From contig NZ_JAGYKG010000003.1 in NCBI RefSeq assembly GCF_018401815.1, forward strand, positions 1 to 64,000: a DNA stretch of 64,000 bases, given 5' to 3'. This document shows, piece by piece, positions 1 to 8,500 of the stretch. This DNA comes from Nonlabens sp. (GTDB lineage Bacteria; Bacteroidota; Bacteroidia; Flavobacteriales; Flavobacteriaceae). The position numbers and the translations under genes were made by a program. Below the pieces are notes generated by a model. It was given only the letters and a program-made list of their open reading frames with translations, searched no databases and had not been told where the DNA came from. The first letter of the stretch is position 1. Each line of letters opens with the position of its first letter.

Positions 1-27
1 CGAGGTCACTTTGCTTTAAAGCGATAA
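1..27 (+). CDS. possible 3' end of an upstream plus-strand gene (partial)
   Basis: Frame 1 reads RGHFALKR and then TAA at 25-27. A strong hairpin terminator follows 23 bases later, which suggests a plus-strand gene ends here. Eight residues are too few to assign a family, and another frame cannot be excluded. Confidence 0.35.
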   Translation, partial: RGHFALKR

Positions 28-49
28 TACAGCAGATTCCTTAACTAAT

Positions 50-81
50 AAAAGCGAGTTATTTTTCAATAACTCGCTTTT
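50..81. terminator. bidirectional hairpin terminator
   Basis: A perfect 13-bp stem (AAAAGCGAGTTAT, 50-62, with its complement at 69-81) closes a 6-base loop and has A/T tracts on both sides. It probably ends the gene entering from the left. Confidence 0.75.
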
Positions 82-103
82 GTATTTGTAATTGCAGGTG
101 CTT

Positions 104-119
104 CGCTTTCGCGAAAGCG
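104..119. repeat. iterated palindrome, copy 1
   Basis: CGCTTTCGCGAAAGCG, a 16-bp perfect palindrome, in the intergenic stretch between two terminators. It is the first of eleven copies of the 14-bp core in the window. Confidence 0.9.
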
Positions 120-210
120 TACCCAGCTCTCTATTCTTAGCATTACAAAAGCAACATATAGTGGGTTCTAACAAGGAATTGTTTTTAATGTTGTTGCAAA
201 TGCCGCACAA

Positions 211-246
211 AAGAACGGCTTGCACCATCTAGCGCAAGCCGTTCTT
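211..246 (-). terminator. hairpin terminator of the tricorn-like protease gene
   Basis: A perfect 13-bp stem (AAGAACGGCTTGC, 211-223, with its complement at 234-246) closes a 10-base loop about 80 bases past the minus-strand stop at 327. On the minus strand it is followed by TTTTG. Confidence 0.7.
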
Positions 247-326
247 ATCATGTTTCTGGATGTCAAAAGCTCTAGTCTTTATGCTAACACCACAAGTCTT
301 TACTTTTTAGCAAGCAGCAATGATTC

Positions 327-3300
327 TTAGTTTTTATCCCAACCTGTTGCTTTTTTCCAGCGTACCGGTGCCGCAGGTTCCGGTTTTGCTTTAAACTCTT
401 GAGTAGGTAACAGATTTAATGCTACTTGAACTGCTTTTTCTAATTGTGGATCTATTCCTGAGGATACGTTTTTAGGATCTTGAATGACTTCTATATCTGG
501 TGCTACACCAACTCCTTCTACCGCCCAATTTCCATCGAGATCAAAGAAGCCACCGCGTGGTGCCACCATTCTTCCGCCATCAATAAATCTTGGGGTGTCC
601 CAAGTTCCTACTAATCCGCCCCAAGTTCTGGTACCTACTATAGGCCCTATGTTTTGTTGCTGGAACATATAAGGAAGTAAATCACCACCAGATCCAGCCC
701 GTTCATTAATAAGCATCACTTTAGGGCCAAATATTCCTGCCATCGGAGTGGTCCAAGGCTGGTTGTCATTTGCCTTGCTGTTAAAATACCCCATAGGCTC
801 GCGATTCATAATATCAATTATGTAGTCTGCCGCAGAGCCACCACCATTATTACGCTCATCTATAATTACTCCTTTCTTATCTTGTTGAGAAAAATAATAC
901 CTATTAAAGGAAGTAAAGCCACCATCACCGGTGTTGGGTACATAGACATAAGCCAGTTGGCCGTTGGATAACTCATCCACTTGACGTCTGTTAGCTTCTA
1001 TCCATTCTACCGTTCTTAAACCACGTTCACTTCTTACAGGTTTTATGATCAACTTTTTGGCATCTTTCTCTTTACCAGTAGAACTCACTTGAAGACTTAT
1101 GGTACGATTTGCTGTTTGTTCTAGAAGTTGGAACGGATTTAGGTTTTCGCTTAAAGCGGTACCATTAATAGCGTGTATATAATCTCCTTCTTGAACCTCA
1201 AGTCCAGGCATAGCAAGTGGACCAGTTATATTGGGATTCCAGTTTTCGCCGGTATATATTTTCTTAATTCTATACATTCCCTTGTGCAGCTCCAAATCTG
1301 CTCCCAATAAGCCTACAGGAACATCATTTACATCTGGTAGGTCTCCGCCAGAAACATAGGAATGACCTATGGCGATTTCACCACTCATAATGTCTACCAC
1401 ATAATTGAGATCTACGCGATGCCGCACGTCTTTGATCCAGGGTGCATACCATTCATAAACTTGATTCCAAGGAGCTCCATGCGTATTATCTACATACAGG
1501 AAGTCTCTCATATAACGCCAGCCTTCTTTAAAGATTTGGGCATATTCCTCTTGCGGATTGACCTTAATTTGCATGGAAGTGTTAAGGCTTTCTTTTCCAG
1601 CGGCATCTGCTTTGGTATCGTTCAAACTCCAGTTACCTGATTTATAAATTAGAATATGGCTGCCATCATAGGAGGAAACCATAGCGTTGACAGCAGTGGC
1701 AAATTCTTTTGCTTTCTGTTCTTTTACATCGTATTTGTGAACTTGGAGTCCGCTTTTATTAGGAATATTTTCTGCAATAAAAACAACTCCAGCAGGACCT
1801 TTAGTCATGCTGATATAATTTCTAGCTGGAAGGTCCATTGGGACGATGCGTTGGTAGATTCCTTCTTTATCTATAATTACTGTTACATCGGTATCTTCTT
1901 TGTCAGCATCCTTCTTTTTGTCCTTGTCCTTGTCCCTGTCGGTTGTTAGGTCTGATTTTTCTTCATCCGTTTCGGGTAGGTGAGGTGCTTTAGCAGTTTT
2001 AGACAGTACGACGGCATATAGAGATCTGTTTAAAGATTTATCCATAGAACTCATGTCCAACCATCCAGAAGAAAGACCGTAATCCGTGCTGGTCAATGTG
2101 TATAGATAGTCTCCAGATTCATCCCAAACCGGGTCGATAGAATCTGCTAGTGGGTCTGTGATTTGAATGGTTTCCTTGGTGTCTATATTGTAAGCAAAAA
2201 TGGCTTTGAAGTGGCTTTTCAACTGTTTGCTGTAAGCGATCCACTTACTGTCTGGTGACCATACAGGGTTTAAAGTTCTGTTGGGATGTGCAAAATTATC
2301 TGTTGCTACTATTTCAGCTGTTCCAGAAGCAATTTCAAGTACATAGGCGTTAAAGTTGGTATCTGTAAACGTGAGGTACTTTCCGTCTGGAGACCAGTCA
2401 GGTTGAAAGTAAAACGTAGGATTTGCTAGGGCTATGGTTTTTTTATCAGCCCCATATTGATCGGTAATGATCAATTGGTATTCTCCGCTTTGATCAGAGA
2501 ACCAAGCTATTTGATCTCCTTTAGGCGACCAGATGGGACTGCGGTCTGCAGCTGCGGTAGAGTTAGAGATGTTACGCCAGGTACCCTTTTCTTTAGGTAC
2601 TGTAAAAATTTCACCTCGGTGTTCAAATAGAACCCGTTGTCCATTAGGCGATATATTAGGATTGGTTAAGTCTGAAGCTTTTACTTCTTCCCATCGCTCT
2701 CTAGCATAGTTGTAATCGGCATTTACATCAATGGCAAGTGGAGTGGTCTTTCCTGAAATCGGATCCAAAAGATGCAAATAACCAGCTTGTTCATACACGA
2801 TTTGATTCTGGTCGGTGTCTAAGTTTTTTACATCAAACCTCTTGTGAAAAGTAATTTGTTGTTCTTCTTTGGTTTTGGGATTATAGGACCAGATGTTACT
2901 GGTATAATCCCGCTCAGAAATGTAATAAATTACTTCCTTATGCCATATTGGGGTTAGATGACGTTCCTGATCTAATTGAGGAGTAGTTTGCAATTCTTTA
3001 GTCTTTAGATCTACGATCCAAATAGGAAGGGCTTGTCCACCGCGGTAGTTGCGCCATTCTGAATCCCAAGAAGTGATAGGTGTATAGGCCAGGTATTTCC
3101 CATCGCTAGACATATTTCCAAAAGCAGCTCTACCTATATCTATTTTACTAGGAAAGTGCTCCTTAAGGCCTATGGTAAATAAATGACTGGATTGAGTTGG
3201 TTTTGATTCCCGATCAGACCTAAAAATAATTTTATGATCAGGGGTCCATCCTTGGACAAAATCTCCACTGGGATGAAAGGTGATTCGTTGAGGTTCACCG

Positions 3301-3578
3301 CCAGAAGAAGGAATCACATAGACATCCATATTACCATCGTACTCTGCGGTAAAAGCGATCATACTTCCATCTGGTGAAAATTGTGGCGTCATTTCGTAGC
3401 CTATATCGCTTGTAAGGCGTACGGCATTACCTCCAGAGGTACTGGCTTTCCAAAGATCATTTGCATAAGAAAAGACAACTTGACCTTTATGTATACTGGG
3501 TTGTCTTAAAAGTTGTGTTCCTTGACTTGTTGCCAAAATTCCAGAAAGTGCGAGAAAAATGCGGAATATGTTTTTCAT
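327..3578 (-). CDS. tricorn-like S41 family serine protease with beta-propeller and PDZ domains
   Basis: Predicted exported protease of 1083 aa related to archaeal tricorn protease, which degrades peptides. The N-terminus is a signal peptide (MKNIFRIFLALSGILATSQG). This Met is preferred over the upstream in-frame start at 3728, which would add 50 residues of non-signal sequence. About residues 20-600 are WD40/TolB-like propeller repeats such as TPQFSPDG, SPIWSPKG, PDWSPDGKY and PVWSPDSKW. A low-complexity Asp/Lys-rich linker (DRDKDKDKKKDADKEDTD) follows, then a PDZ-like segment (GLEVQEGDYIHAINGT) and the S41 core with the serine motif NERAGSGGD. Domain order and length match bacterial tricorn homologues. 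It is transcribed alone and ends in a hairpin terminator at 211-246. The family call is firm, the substrate unknown. Confidence 0.92.
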   Translation of the reverse strand: MKNIFRIFLALSGILATSQGTQLLRQPSIHKGQVVFSYANDLWKASTSGGNAVRLTSDIGYEMTPQFSPDGSMIAFTAEYDGNMDVYVIPSSGGEPQRITFHPSGDFVQGWTPDHKIIFRSDRESKPTQSSHLFTIGLKEHFPSKIDIGRAAFGNMSSDGKYLAYTPITSWDSEWRNYRGGQALPIWIVDLKTKELQTTPQLDQERHLTPIWHKEVIYYISERDYTSNIWSYNPKTKEEQQITFHKRFDVKNLDTDQNQIVYEQAGYLHLLDPISGKTTPLAIDVNADYNYARERWEEVKASDLTNPNISPNGQRVLFEHRGEIFTVPKEKGTWRNISNSTAAADRSPIWSPKGDQIAWFSDQSGEYQLIITDQYGADKKTIALANPTFYFQPDWSPDGKYLTFTDTNFNAYVLEIASGTAEIVATDNFAHPNRTLNPVWSPDSKWIAYSKQLKSHFKAIFAYNIDTKETIQITDPLADSIDPVWDESGDYLYTLTSTDYGLSSGWLDMSSMDKSLNRSLYAVVLSKTAKAPHLPETDEEKSDLTTDRDKDKDKKKDADKEDTDVTVIIDKEGIYQRIVPMDLPARNYISMTKGPAGVVFIAENIPNKSGLQVHKYDVKEQKAKEFATAVNAMVSSYDGSHILIYKSGNWSLNDTKADAAGKESLNTSMQIKVNPQEEYAQIFKEGWRYMRDFLYVDNTHGAPWNQVYEWYAPWIKDVRHRVDLNYVVDIMSGEIAIGHSYVSGGDLPDVNDVPVGLLGADLELHKGMYRIKKIYTGENWNPNITGPLAMPGLEVQEGDYIHAINGTALSENLNPFQLLEQTANRTISLQVSSTGKEKDAKKLIIKPVRSERGLRTVEWIEANRRQVDELSNGQLAYVYVPNTGDGGFTSFNRYYFSQQDKKGVIIDERNNGGGSAADYIIDIMNREPMGYFNSKANDNQPWTTPMAGIFGPKVMLINERAGSGGDLLPYMFQQQNIGPIVGTRTWGGLVGTWDTPRFIDGGRMVAPRGGFFDLDGNWAVEGVGVAPDIEVIQDPKNVSSGIDPQLEKAVQVALNLLPTQEFKAKPEPAAPVRWKKATGWDKN

Positions 3579-4034
3579 AGTTGCTGTATTGTGTTTACAA
3601 GATATAACATTTATATATGTGGTGGTATTCGGTTTTTTATTTTCTGGAAAATAAAAGCAGTTGCGCAGGACATGAAAGGAGAACCCTAATTTTTTAATAA
3701 GGCTAAAGTTCAAAGCTTGAAGTAGCACTATTGATCTATTCGGCAGCAGGTCAAGCTTCCATTAAAAAAGCTGTAGATAGAGCCTCTTAAAGCATCGAGT
3801 TTTTAGAATTCTACCTACAGGGATTTAGTCTTAACTATATAAATGATAAAAGGCTGATTTATTTTTAAAAAGCAAGAGAGACATTTGTAAATTTATAACC
3901 TGATACAAGTAGCTAACAAGGAACCACCAATAGGGACTTTTTATCGATTGAGAACGCTGTAATAGCATTTGTTCTCTGCAAGTGGTACCAGGAGAAGAAA
4001 CTAATCAGCAAGTATTTAAATCCATAACAAAGAA
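3579..4034. other. 456-bp intergenic region between divergent genes
   Basis: This separates the divergently transcribed protease and muramidase genes and should hold both promoters. I found no exact TAnnTTTG box with a spaced TTG, no hairpin terminator and no credible small gene. Confidence 0.5.
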
Positions 4035-4790
4035 ATGAAGCCTAAAAAATGGACAATAGGAATCGCTATAGCAGGAATTCTTTTAGTTGCGGTCGCCATT
4101 ATAACCATCGAGCGTTATTCTTATCACAGCAGTCCTCGACAGCCTGCTAATACCTATTTACACCAACGAATCAAGAAATTCCAAATTCAAGGAATAGATA
4201 TCAGTCACCATCAAGGAGTTATTGATTGGCAACAAGTACGACATCCAGATACCACCCAAAGTTTTAATTTTGCTTTTATAAGAGCAACGGTTGGCATGTC
4301 TAAGGATAGGCATTTTAAAAAAAATTGGGAAGCAGCTTCGCAACAAGGCTTCTCTCGAGGAGCCTATCATTATTACTGGAGTAATGTCAATAGTACCAAG
4401 CAAGCTCATCATTTTATGGAAAGCGTTTCTATAGCAAAAGGAGACCTTCCACCTGTACTCGATATTGAAGATATCTCCACTATTCAAAATAAAAAGTCCT
4501 TAAGAAAAGGACTTAAAAATTGGATTCAGATCATTGAAACTCATTATGGGGTGCAACCTATTATATACAGTGGGGAAGCTTTTTATAGAGATGTTTTAAG
4601 ATCCGATGCCTATTTTAACGATTATCCAAGAATATGGATTGCTAACTATAATGGAGTTGCCTCGCCTCGTATTTCATGGAAGTTTTGGCAATACACCGAT
4701 CGCATGCCTGTAGATGGTATTGAAACATTAGTAGATGCCAATGTTTTTAATGGTTCACGGGAAGAATTTAACAGGCTTTTAGTTCCTTAA
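4035..4790 (+). CDS. GH25 muramidase (lysozyme), membrane-anchored
   Basis: A 251-aa glycoside hydrolase family 25 protein that should cleave the N-acetylmuramyl-beta-1,4-N-acetylglucosamine bond in peptidoglycan. Residues 1-7 are basic and residues 8-25 form one hydrophobic segment, so the enzyme is probably tethered to the inner membrane and faces the periplasm. The GH25 signatures are visible: GIDISHHQG with Asp55, FAFIRATVG, GAYHYY and LPPVLDIED, whose D143-x-E145 pair corresponds to the catalytic acids. It ends FWQYTD...VDANVFNG, normal for the family. The stop lies one base from the stop of the convergent peroxidase gene, so the two transcripts must overlap or share a termination zone. 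The role may be wall turnover or attack on other cells. Confidence 0.9.
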   Translation: MKPKKWTIGIAIAGILLVAVAIITIERYSYHSSPRQPANTYLHQRIKKFQIQGIDISHHQGVIDWQQVRHPDTTQSFNFAFIRATVGMSKDRHFKKNWEAASQQGFSRGAYHYYWSNVNSTKQAHHFMESVSIAKGDLPPVLDIEDISTIQNKKSLRKGLKNWIQIIETHYGVQPIIYSGEAFYRDVLRSDAYFNDYPRIWIANYNGVASPRISWKFWQYTDRMPVDGIETLVDANVFNGSREEFNRLLVP

Positions 4791-4791
4791 T

Positions 4792-5964
4792 TTATGGTTG
4801 AATAAAAGGGTTGCTCCATTTTACATTAGTGTATATATCATTACCGGTTAAGGTTTTTAAAAAATTTACTAAAGCTTGTTTATCAGCAGCAGATAGGTTC
4901 AATTGTTGACCTATTGGGCCATTAGGTCCTAATCCTTGAAACAATAATGGGTCTAGAAGTTGCTGGTCAGTCATATCTATATGGTTATAGTGTTCTACCA
5001 TTTCTAGTAAGGAATTCAAAGAGCCGTTATGCATAAGAGGTCCATTAAGGTTGCCTGCTGGGTTTTCCAAATCTCTTAACGTAGGAGCTCTTGTGTTATT
5101 GTGATCAAAAATGCTTGGATCTGCAATGGTCGCTATAATTCCATTGTTGTGTATATTATCTTTTATCGCAAACTCTGGTGGTGCATGGCAACTTATGCAT
5201 CCTGCACCTCCATTTTGTGGAAGGGTCGTAAATAAAAATTTCCCACGGTTTTCTGACATGTTATAGTTAGGGAACGGCTGCCCAGGAGTTCCAGCTAATG
5301 AAAGGCCCTCATCGTACTTAGAATCAAATGACTGAATACTTAAAACAAATTGAGCAAGACTTTCTTGTAAACGTTCTTCAGTAACCATCTGGTCACCATA
5401 AACATGATTAAAAAGTACTTGGTAATAATCAATTTGAGATAATTTACTTAATAGGTCGTCAAAATTAGGAGCAGCATTTTCGCCGCTAAAACCCATTTCT
5501 AAATGATCCTTAATGGGGTCGGTAACTTGTCTTTCTAAAGAGTTCACTCTTTCATTCCAGAAATAATTATTTCCTTCTTGAAAACCAGTATTTACCAACC
5601 TCATACTATGTCTTACTGTTATTCCGTTAACACCTATGCTAGCTATTGCAGTATCACCGAACGCATTTTCTTGTTGATGACAACTAGCACAAGCAATCGA
5701 ATTATCAACAGATAATTGTTTGTCGTAGAATAAAATGCGTCCCAAAGTAGCTTTTTGATTATCTATGGTATTTCCTGTTTCAGAAAAGCGTATGTAGGTT
5801 GGAATACTTGTGTTTTGATAATTAAAAGTGGAATTAAGGTTTATGTTTGTACCAAACACATTTTCTAAAATAGCTTGATCTACAGGTAGGTAATCCTCTT
5901 CACTGCTTTGACAGGAAGTAAAAGAAAAGAGAATAATTAAAGCTAAAACAACACCAATTTTCAT
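4792..5964 (-). CDS. di-haem cytochrome c peroxidase (MauG/CcpA family) lipoprotein
   Basis: A 390-aa periplasmic lipoprotein, with lipobox FTSC and lipid cysteine at residue 18. Two c-type haem sites, CASCH at 92-96 and CISCH at 256-260, are spaced as in bacterial di-haem cytochrome c peroxidases. These reduce H2O2 using electrons from small cytochromes; MauG-like relatives oxidise protein substrates instead. The family motif around the first haem (ILFYDKQLS, then CHQQENAFGD) and the C-terminal LxxFLKTLTGN are present. Length is slightly above the ~320-350 aa of typical CcpA, mostly from the lipoprotein leader. It is monocistronic and convergent with the GH25 gene. Which oxidation reaction it performs cannot be told from sequence. 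Confidence 0.9.
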   Translation of the reverse strand: MKIGVVLALIILFSFTSCQSSEEDYLPVDQAILENVFGTNINLNSTFNYQNTSIPTYIRFSETGNTIDNQKATLGRILFYDKQLSVDNSIACASCHQQENAFGDTAIASIGVNGITVRHSMRLVNTGFQEGNNYFWNERVNSLERQVTDPIKDHLEMGFSGENAAPNFDDLLSKLSQIDYYQVLFNHVYGDQMVTEERLQESLAQFVLSIQSFDSKYDEGLSLAGTPGQPFPNYNMSENRGKFLFTTLPQNGGAGCISCHAPPEFAIKDNIHNNGIIATIADPSIFDHNNTRAPTLRDLENPAGNLNGPLMHNGSLNSLLEMVEHYNHIDMTDQQLLDPLLFQGLGPNGPIGQQLNLSAADKQALVNFLKTLTGNDIYTNVKWSNPFIQP

Positions 5965-6072
5965 AAAGAATATTTTGTTAAGATCGTTCTAAATATAACA
6001 CGTTTAATTTTAATAGTAAAAAAGGCTTTAGCACCACTCCTAATTCCTTTTTTAAATCCATAAATAAACGTT

Positions 6073-6564
6073 TTAATTGGTGGCTACCCGGATCCCATCA
6101 ACCGTTTCATCAGTAGATTTGGCATTATTACAAATAACTTTACTGTCATTGGAGCGCAGTATTTGGAGTTTTTTGATCTCGGTATCACCCGTGTTGACAA
6201 CAGCACCGTTTTGGGCAAGAATAATCATCTTGTCTTGATAGTTGAAATTTGTTAAGGTCACCTGGGTATTACCTGTTATAGAAAGTGCTTCTATATCGTT
6301 GGTATAAATACGAATTTTAAGTCCAGGAATACTTTGTTTTGAATTTTGTGTGATGACCAAAGAATTATGATCAGATGTAACGTTTAAGCCTTTTAGATTT
6401 TCTGTGTTTTTATTGAAAATAATTTGACTTTTATTAGAATGCACTAGTTCTACTTGAGCGTCGGTGTTAATTTTGATTTTGGAGAAGTCATCAACTTCTT
6501 GAATACTTTGTGCGGTACATAATCCTACAAAAAGGGTGGCAGTTATTACTAGTATTTTTTTCAT
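6073..6564 (-). CDS. small secreted protein, GIN-domain (DUF2807)-like
   Basis: A 163-aa exported protein with a clear signal peptide (MKKILVITATLFVGLCTAQ). The mature part is short alternating beta strands: DFSKIKINTDAQVELVHS, then SLVITQNS, then IEALSITGNTQVTLTNF. This pattern resembles the head of GIN/DUF2807 beta-helix proteins common in Bacteroidota, which usually run 220-280 aa, so this would be a short version. No catalytic motif is visible and the function is unknown. It stands alone between the peroxidase and kdsA genes on the minus strand. Confidence 0.7.
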   Translation of the reverse strand: MKKILVITATLFVGLCTAQSIQEVDDFSKIKINTDAQVELVHSNKSQIIFNKNTENLKGLNVTSDHNSLVITQNSKQSIPGLKIRIYTNDIEALSITGNTQVTLTNFNYQDKMIILAQNGAVVNTGDTEIKKLQILRSNDSKVICNNAKSTDETVDGIRVATN

Positions 6565-6887
6565 GTCTTAAAATTTTTAATTGTTAGTTTATTACCACAT
6601 AGACCTGTCATTTCATAAATTGTTACAGGTTCAGCTGGTTTTGTTGCATTCATAATTTTTTTCAATTATTAATGAAACAACAGTTAGGATACAGCACTGT
6701 AGTTGCTCATTTCAGCAGTAGTCGGAATAGGAATAAAATAGATTTGAATGGCATCTAATCCAATAGCCTTTGTTTAATTTGATCTTACTTATTAACATTT
6801 ACTGGATCTCCTCTTATCTGTAAGCGCTATCAGAAGCTCTTTTCGACGTCTCTTTATAAAAATTTTGATGGAGAAAGCGCATAAAAA
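6565..6887. other. intergenic region upstream of the GIN-like gene
   Basis: AT-rich DNA between the small secreted protein gene and the kdsA terminator. No open frame with family features, no repeat and no RNA-like fold stands out. It presumably carries the promoter of the minus-strand gene ending at 6073. Confidence 0.4.
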
Positions 6888-6917
6888 AACGCTGCTATTT
6901 TTAAAATAGCAGCGTTG
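6888..6917 (-). terminator. hairpin terminator after kdsA
   Basis: AACGCTGCTATTTT (6889-6902) pairs with AAAATAGCAGCGTT (6903-6916), giving a near-perfect stem of about 14 bp with almost no loop as drawn. On the minus strand it is followed by a T tract. It lies 21 bases beyond the kdsA stop and ends the four-gene operon. Confidence 0.75.
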
Positions 6918-6937
6918 CGTTTTAAGAGAATGGAAAA

Positions 6938-7756
6938 CTAAAACGAGTTGATTGTTTTTCTAATTGCCACCAGCCTAGTTAGAAGGCCTTCTAAATATTG
7001 AAGATCCAGCATATTGGCCCCGTCGCTTTTTGCGTTTGCTGGATCAAAGTGTGTTTCTATAAATAAGCCATCTACTTGATTGACGATACCTGCGCGAGCA
7101 ATAGTTTCAATCATATCTGGTCTACCACCAGTAACACCGCTGCTTTGGTTGGGTTGTTGCAAACTATGTGTCACATCAAGAACGGTAGGAGCAAATGCCC
7201 TCATTGTTGGAATCCCTCTGAAATCTACAATCATATCTTGATAACCGAACATCGTACCACGATCTGTGATCCATGCTTTATCACTTCCAGTATCTTTTAC
7301 TTTTTGTACGGCATGTTTCATTGCTTCCGGTGACATGAACTGACCTTTTTTAAGGTTCACCACTTTGCCGGTTTCTGCTGCTGCGACCACTAGATCCGTT
7401 TGTCTTACGAGAAATGCAGGAATTTGTAACACATCTACATATTCTGCTGCCATTGCGGCATCGCTTAGTTCATGAATATCGGTTACCGTAGGGATGTCAA
7501 ATGTTTCAGAAACTTTACGTAAAATTTTTAAGGCCTTTAGGTCTCCTATACCAGTAAAGCTATCAATGCGACTGCGATTTGCTTTTTTAAAACTGCCTTT
7601 AAACACATAAGGTATTTTTAAATGATCGGTAATTTTGACTACTTTTTCGGCTATTCTTAATGCCATATCTTCTCCTTCGATGGCACATGGTCCAGCGAGT
7701 AGAAAGAAGTTGTTGGCATCTAAATTTTTAAGTTTAGGTATCTGGTTAAGTTGCAT
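6938..7756 (-). CDS. kdsA: 3-deoxy-8-phosphooctulonate synthase (KDO8P synthase)
   Basis: A 272-aa cytoplasmic enzyme that condenses arabinose-5-phosphate with phosphoenolpyruvate to make KDO-8-phosphate for the LPS inner core. Diagnostic segments are LLAGPCAIEGEDMALR, FKGSFKKANRSRIDSF, TDIHE, QIPAFLVRQTDL, TDRGTMFGYQ and a C-terminal IETHFDP. Length is normal. The start lies 15 bases after the stop of the lipoprotein rhodanese gene, so it appears to be the last gene of a persulfide-oxidation operon, an unexpected partner for an LPS gene. A hairpin terminator follows. Identification is firm. Confidence 0.97.
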   Translation of the reverse strand: MQLNQIPKLKNLDANNFFLLAGPCAIEGEDMALRIAEKVVKITDHLKIPYVFKGSFKKANRSRIDSFTGIGDLKALKILRKVSETFDIPTVTDIHELSDAAMAAEYVDVLQIPAFLVRQTDLVVAAAETGKVVNLKKGQFMSPEAMKHAVQKVKDTGSDKAWITDRGTMFGYQDMIVDFRGIPTMRAFAPTVLDVTHSLQQPNQSSGVTGGRPDMIETIARAGIVNQVDGLFIETHFDPANAKSDGANMLDLQYLEGLLTRLVAIRKTINSF

Positions 7757-7771
7757 AAAATGCTTTTTTAA

Positions 7772-8173
7772 TTAATTATTAATAATTACTTCTCTGCCGC
7801 TTTTTTCCCATTTGGAAATTCCACCTTGCATATCATAAACAAGAGTGAAGCCCTTATCTCGCAAAATCTGAGCACATCTGATACTCTGTCGACCTTTATT
7901 ACAATAGACAAGAAGCGGTTCTTTCTTATCCAATTGATCCAGAGAATTATTAAAATCCTCGTTTTCTACCTCAATATTGATCGCATCTTTAATGTGTTTA
8001 TTGGTAAATTGTAGCTTGCTGCGTACATCAATTATCTTCACTTGATTCCATTCCATCATCTTGGCGGCTTCTTTAACAGACACTTGATTGATGACTCCTG
8101 GTTGATCATTAAAACAGCTTTGCACTGAGAACATTACTAAGGATGCTAGTACTATTTTAATCAGGCGTTTCAT
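7772..8173 (-). CDS. rhodanese-domain lipoprotein
   Basis: A 133-aa single-domain rhodanese carried on a lipoprotein signal (MKRLIKIVLASLVMFSVQSC, lipid Cys20), so it acts on the periplasmic side. The active-site loop is YCNKGRQS with Cys91 able to carry a persulfide. The start at 8173 overlaps the stop of the upstream rhodanese by one base (TAATG), indicating translational coupling. An upstream in-frame start would extend into the previous gene and hide the signal peptide, so it is rejected. Likely role: sulfur-atom transfer outside the cytoplasm, linked to the PDO enzyme in the same operon. Confidence 0.85.
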   Translation of the reverse strand: MKRLIKIVLASLVMFSVQSCFNDQPGVINQVSVKEAAKMMEWNQVKIIDVRSKLQFTNKHIKDAINIEVENEDFNNSLDQLDKKEPLLVYCNKGRQSIRCAQILRDKGFTLVYDMQGGISKWEKSGREVIINN

Positions 8174-8493
8174 TATTCTGGAATCACGGTGTCTCCATCC
8201 CAATTGCTGTAACCACCTGTAAGGTTAAAGGTGTTTTTTAAACCCAATTGTTCCATAATCTGGCAAGCCTGCATACTTCTACTACCAGCACGGCAATAAA
8301 CGTAATAATTTTGGTCGCCGTCCATGTTGTTCATGGCGTTCATAAACTCTTGAGGTTTAAAGATATCGTAATGTAAAGCACCTGGGATCATCCCTTCACT
8401 TACTTCTTCATCGGTGCGAACATCGATAATGAAGCCATTAGTATCTTGAGCAGTTTGCTCTTTCCATTCTTGGTTGTTGAGATCTGTTATCAT
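8173..8493 (-). CDS. single-domain cytoplasmic rhodanese
   Basis: A 106-aa rhodanese homology domain without a signal peptide. The DVRTDEE motif and active loop YCRAGSRS (Cys67) are intact, so it should bind persulfide sulfur. The start at 8493 (MITDLNNQEW) is preferred over the TTG/ATG extension to 8526, which would run into the upstream gene. It begins 7 bases after the persulfide dioxygenase stop and overlaps the next rhodanese start by one base, so all three are very likely cotranscribed. Family GlpE/PspE-like; probable sulfur carrier between low-molecular-weight persulfides and acceptors. Confidence 0.88.
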   Translation of the reverse strand: MITDLNNQEWKEQTAQDTNGFIIDVRTDEEVSEGMIPGALHYDIFKPQEFMNAMNNMDGDQNYYVYCRAGSRSMQACQIMEQLGLKNTFNLTGGYSNWDGDTVIPE

Positions 8494-8500
8494 AATTCTG

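Noticed and set aside
16..228. 70-aa minus-strand frame at the left end
   Set aside because: It spans a palindrome and a hairpin terminator, has no family features and a composition unlike nearby genes.
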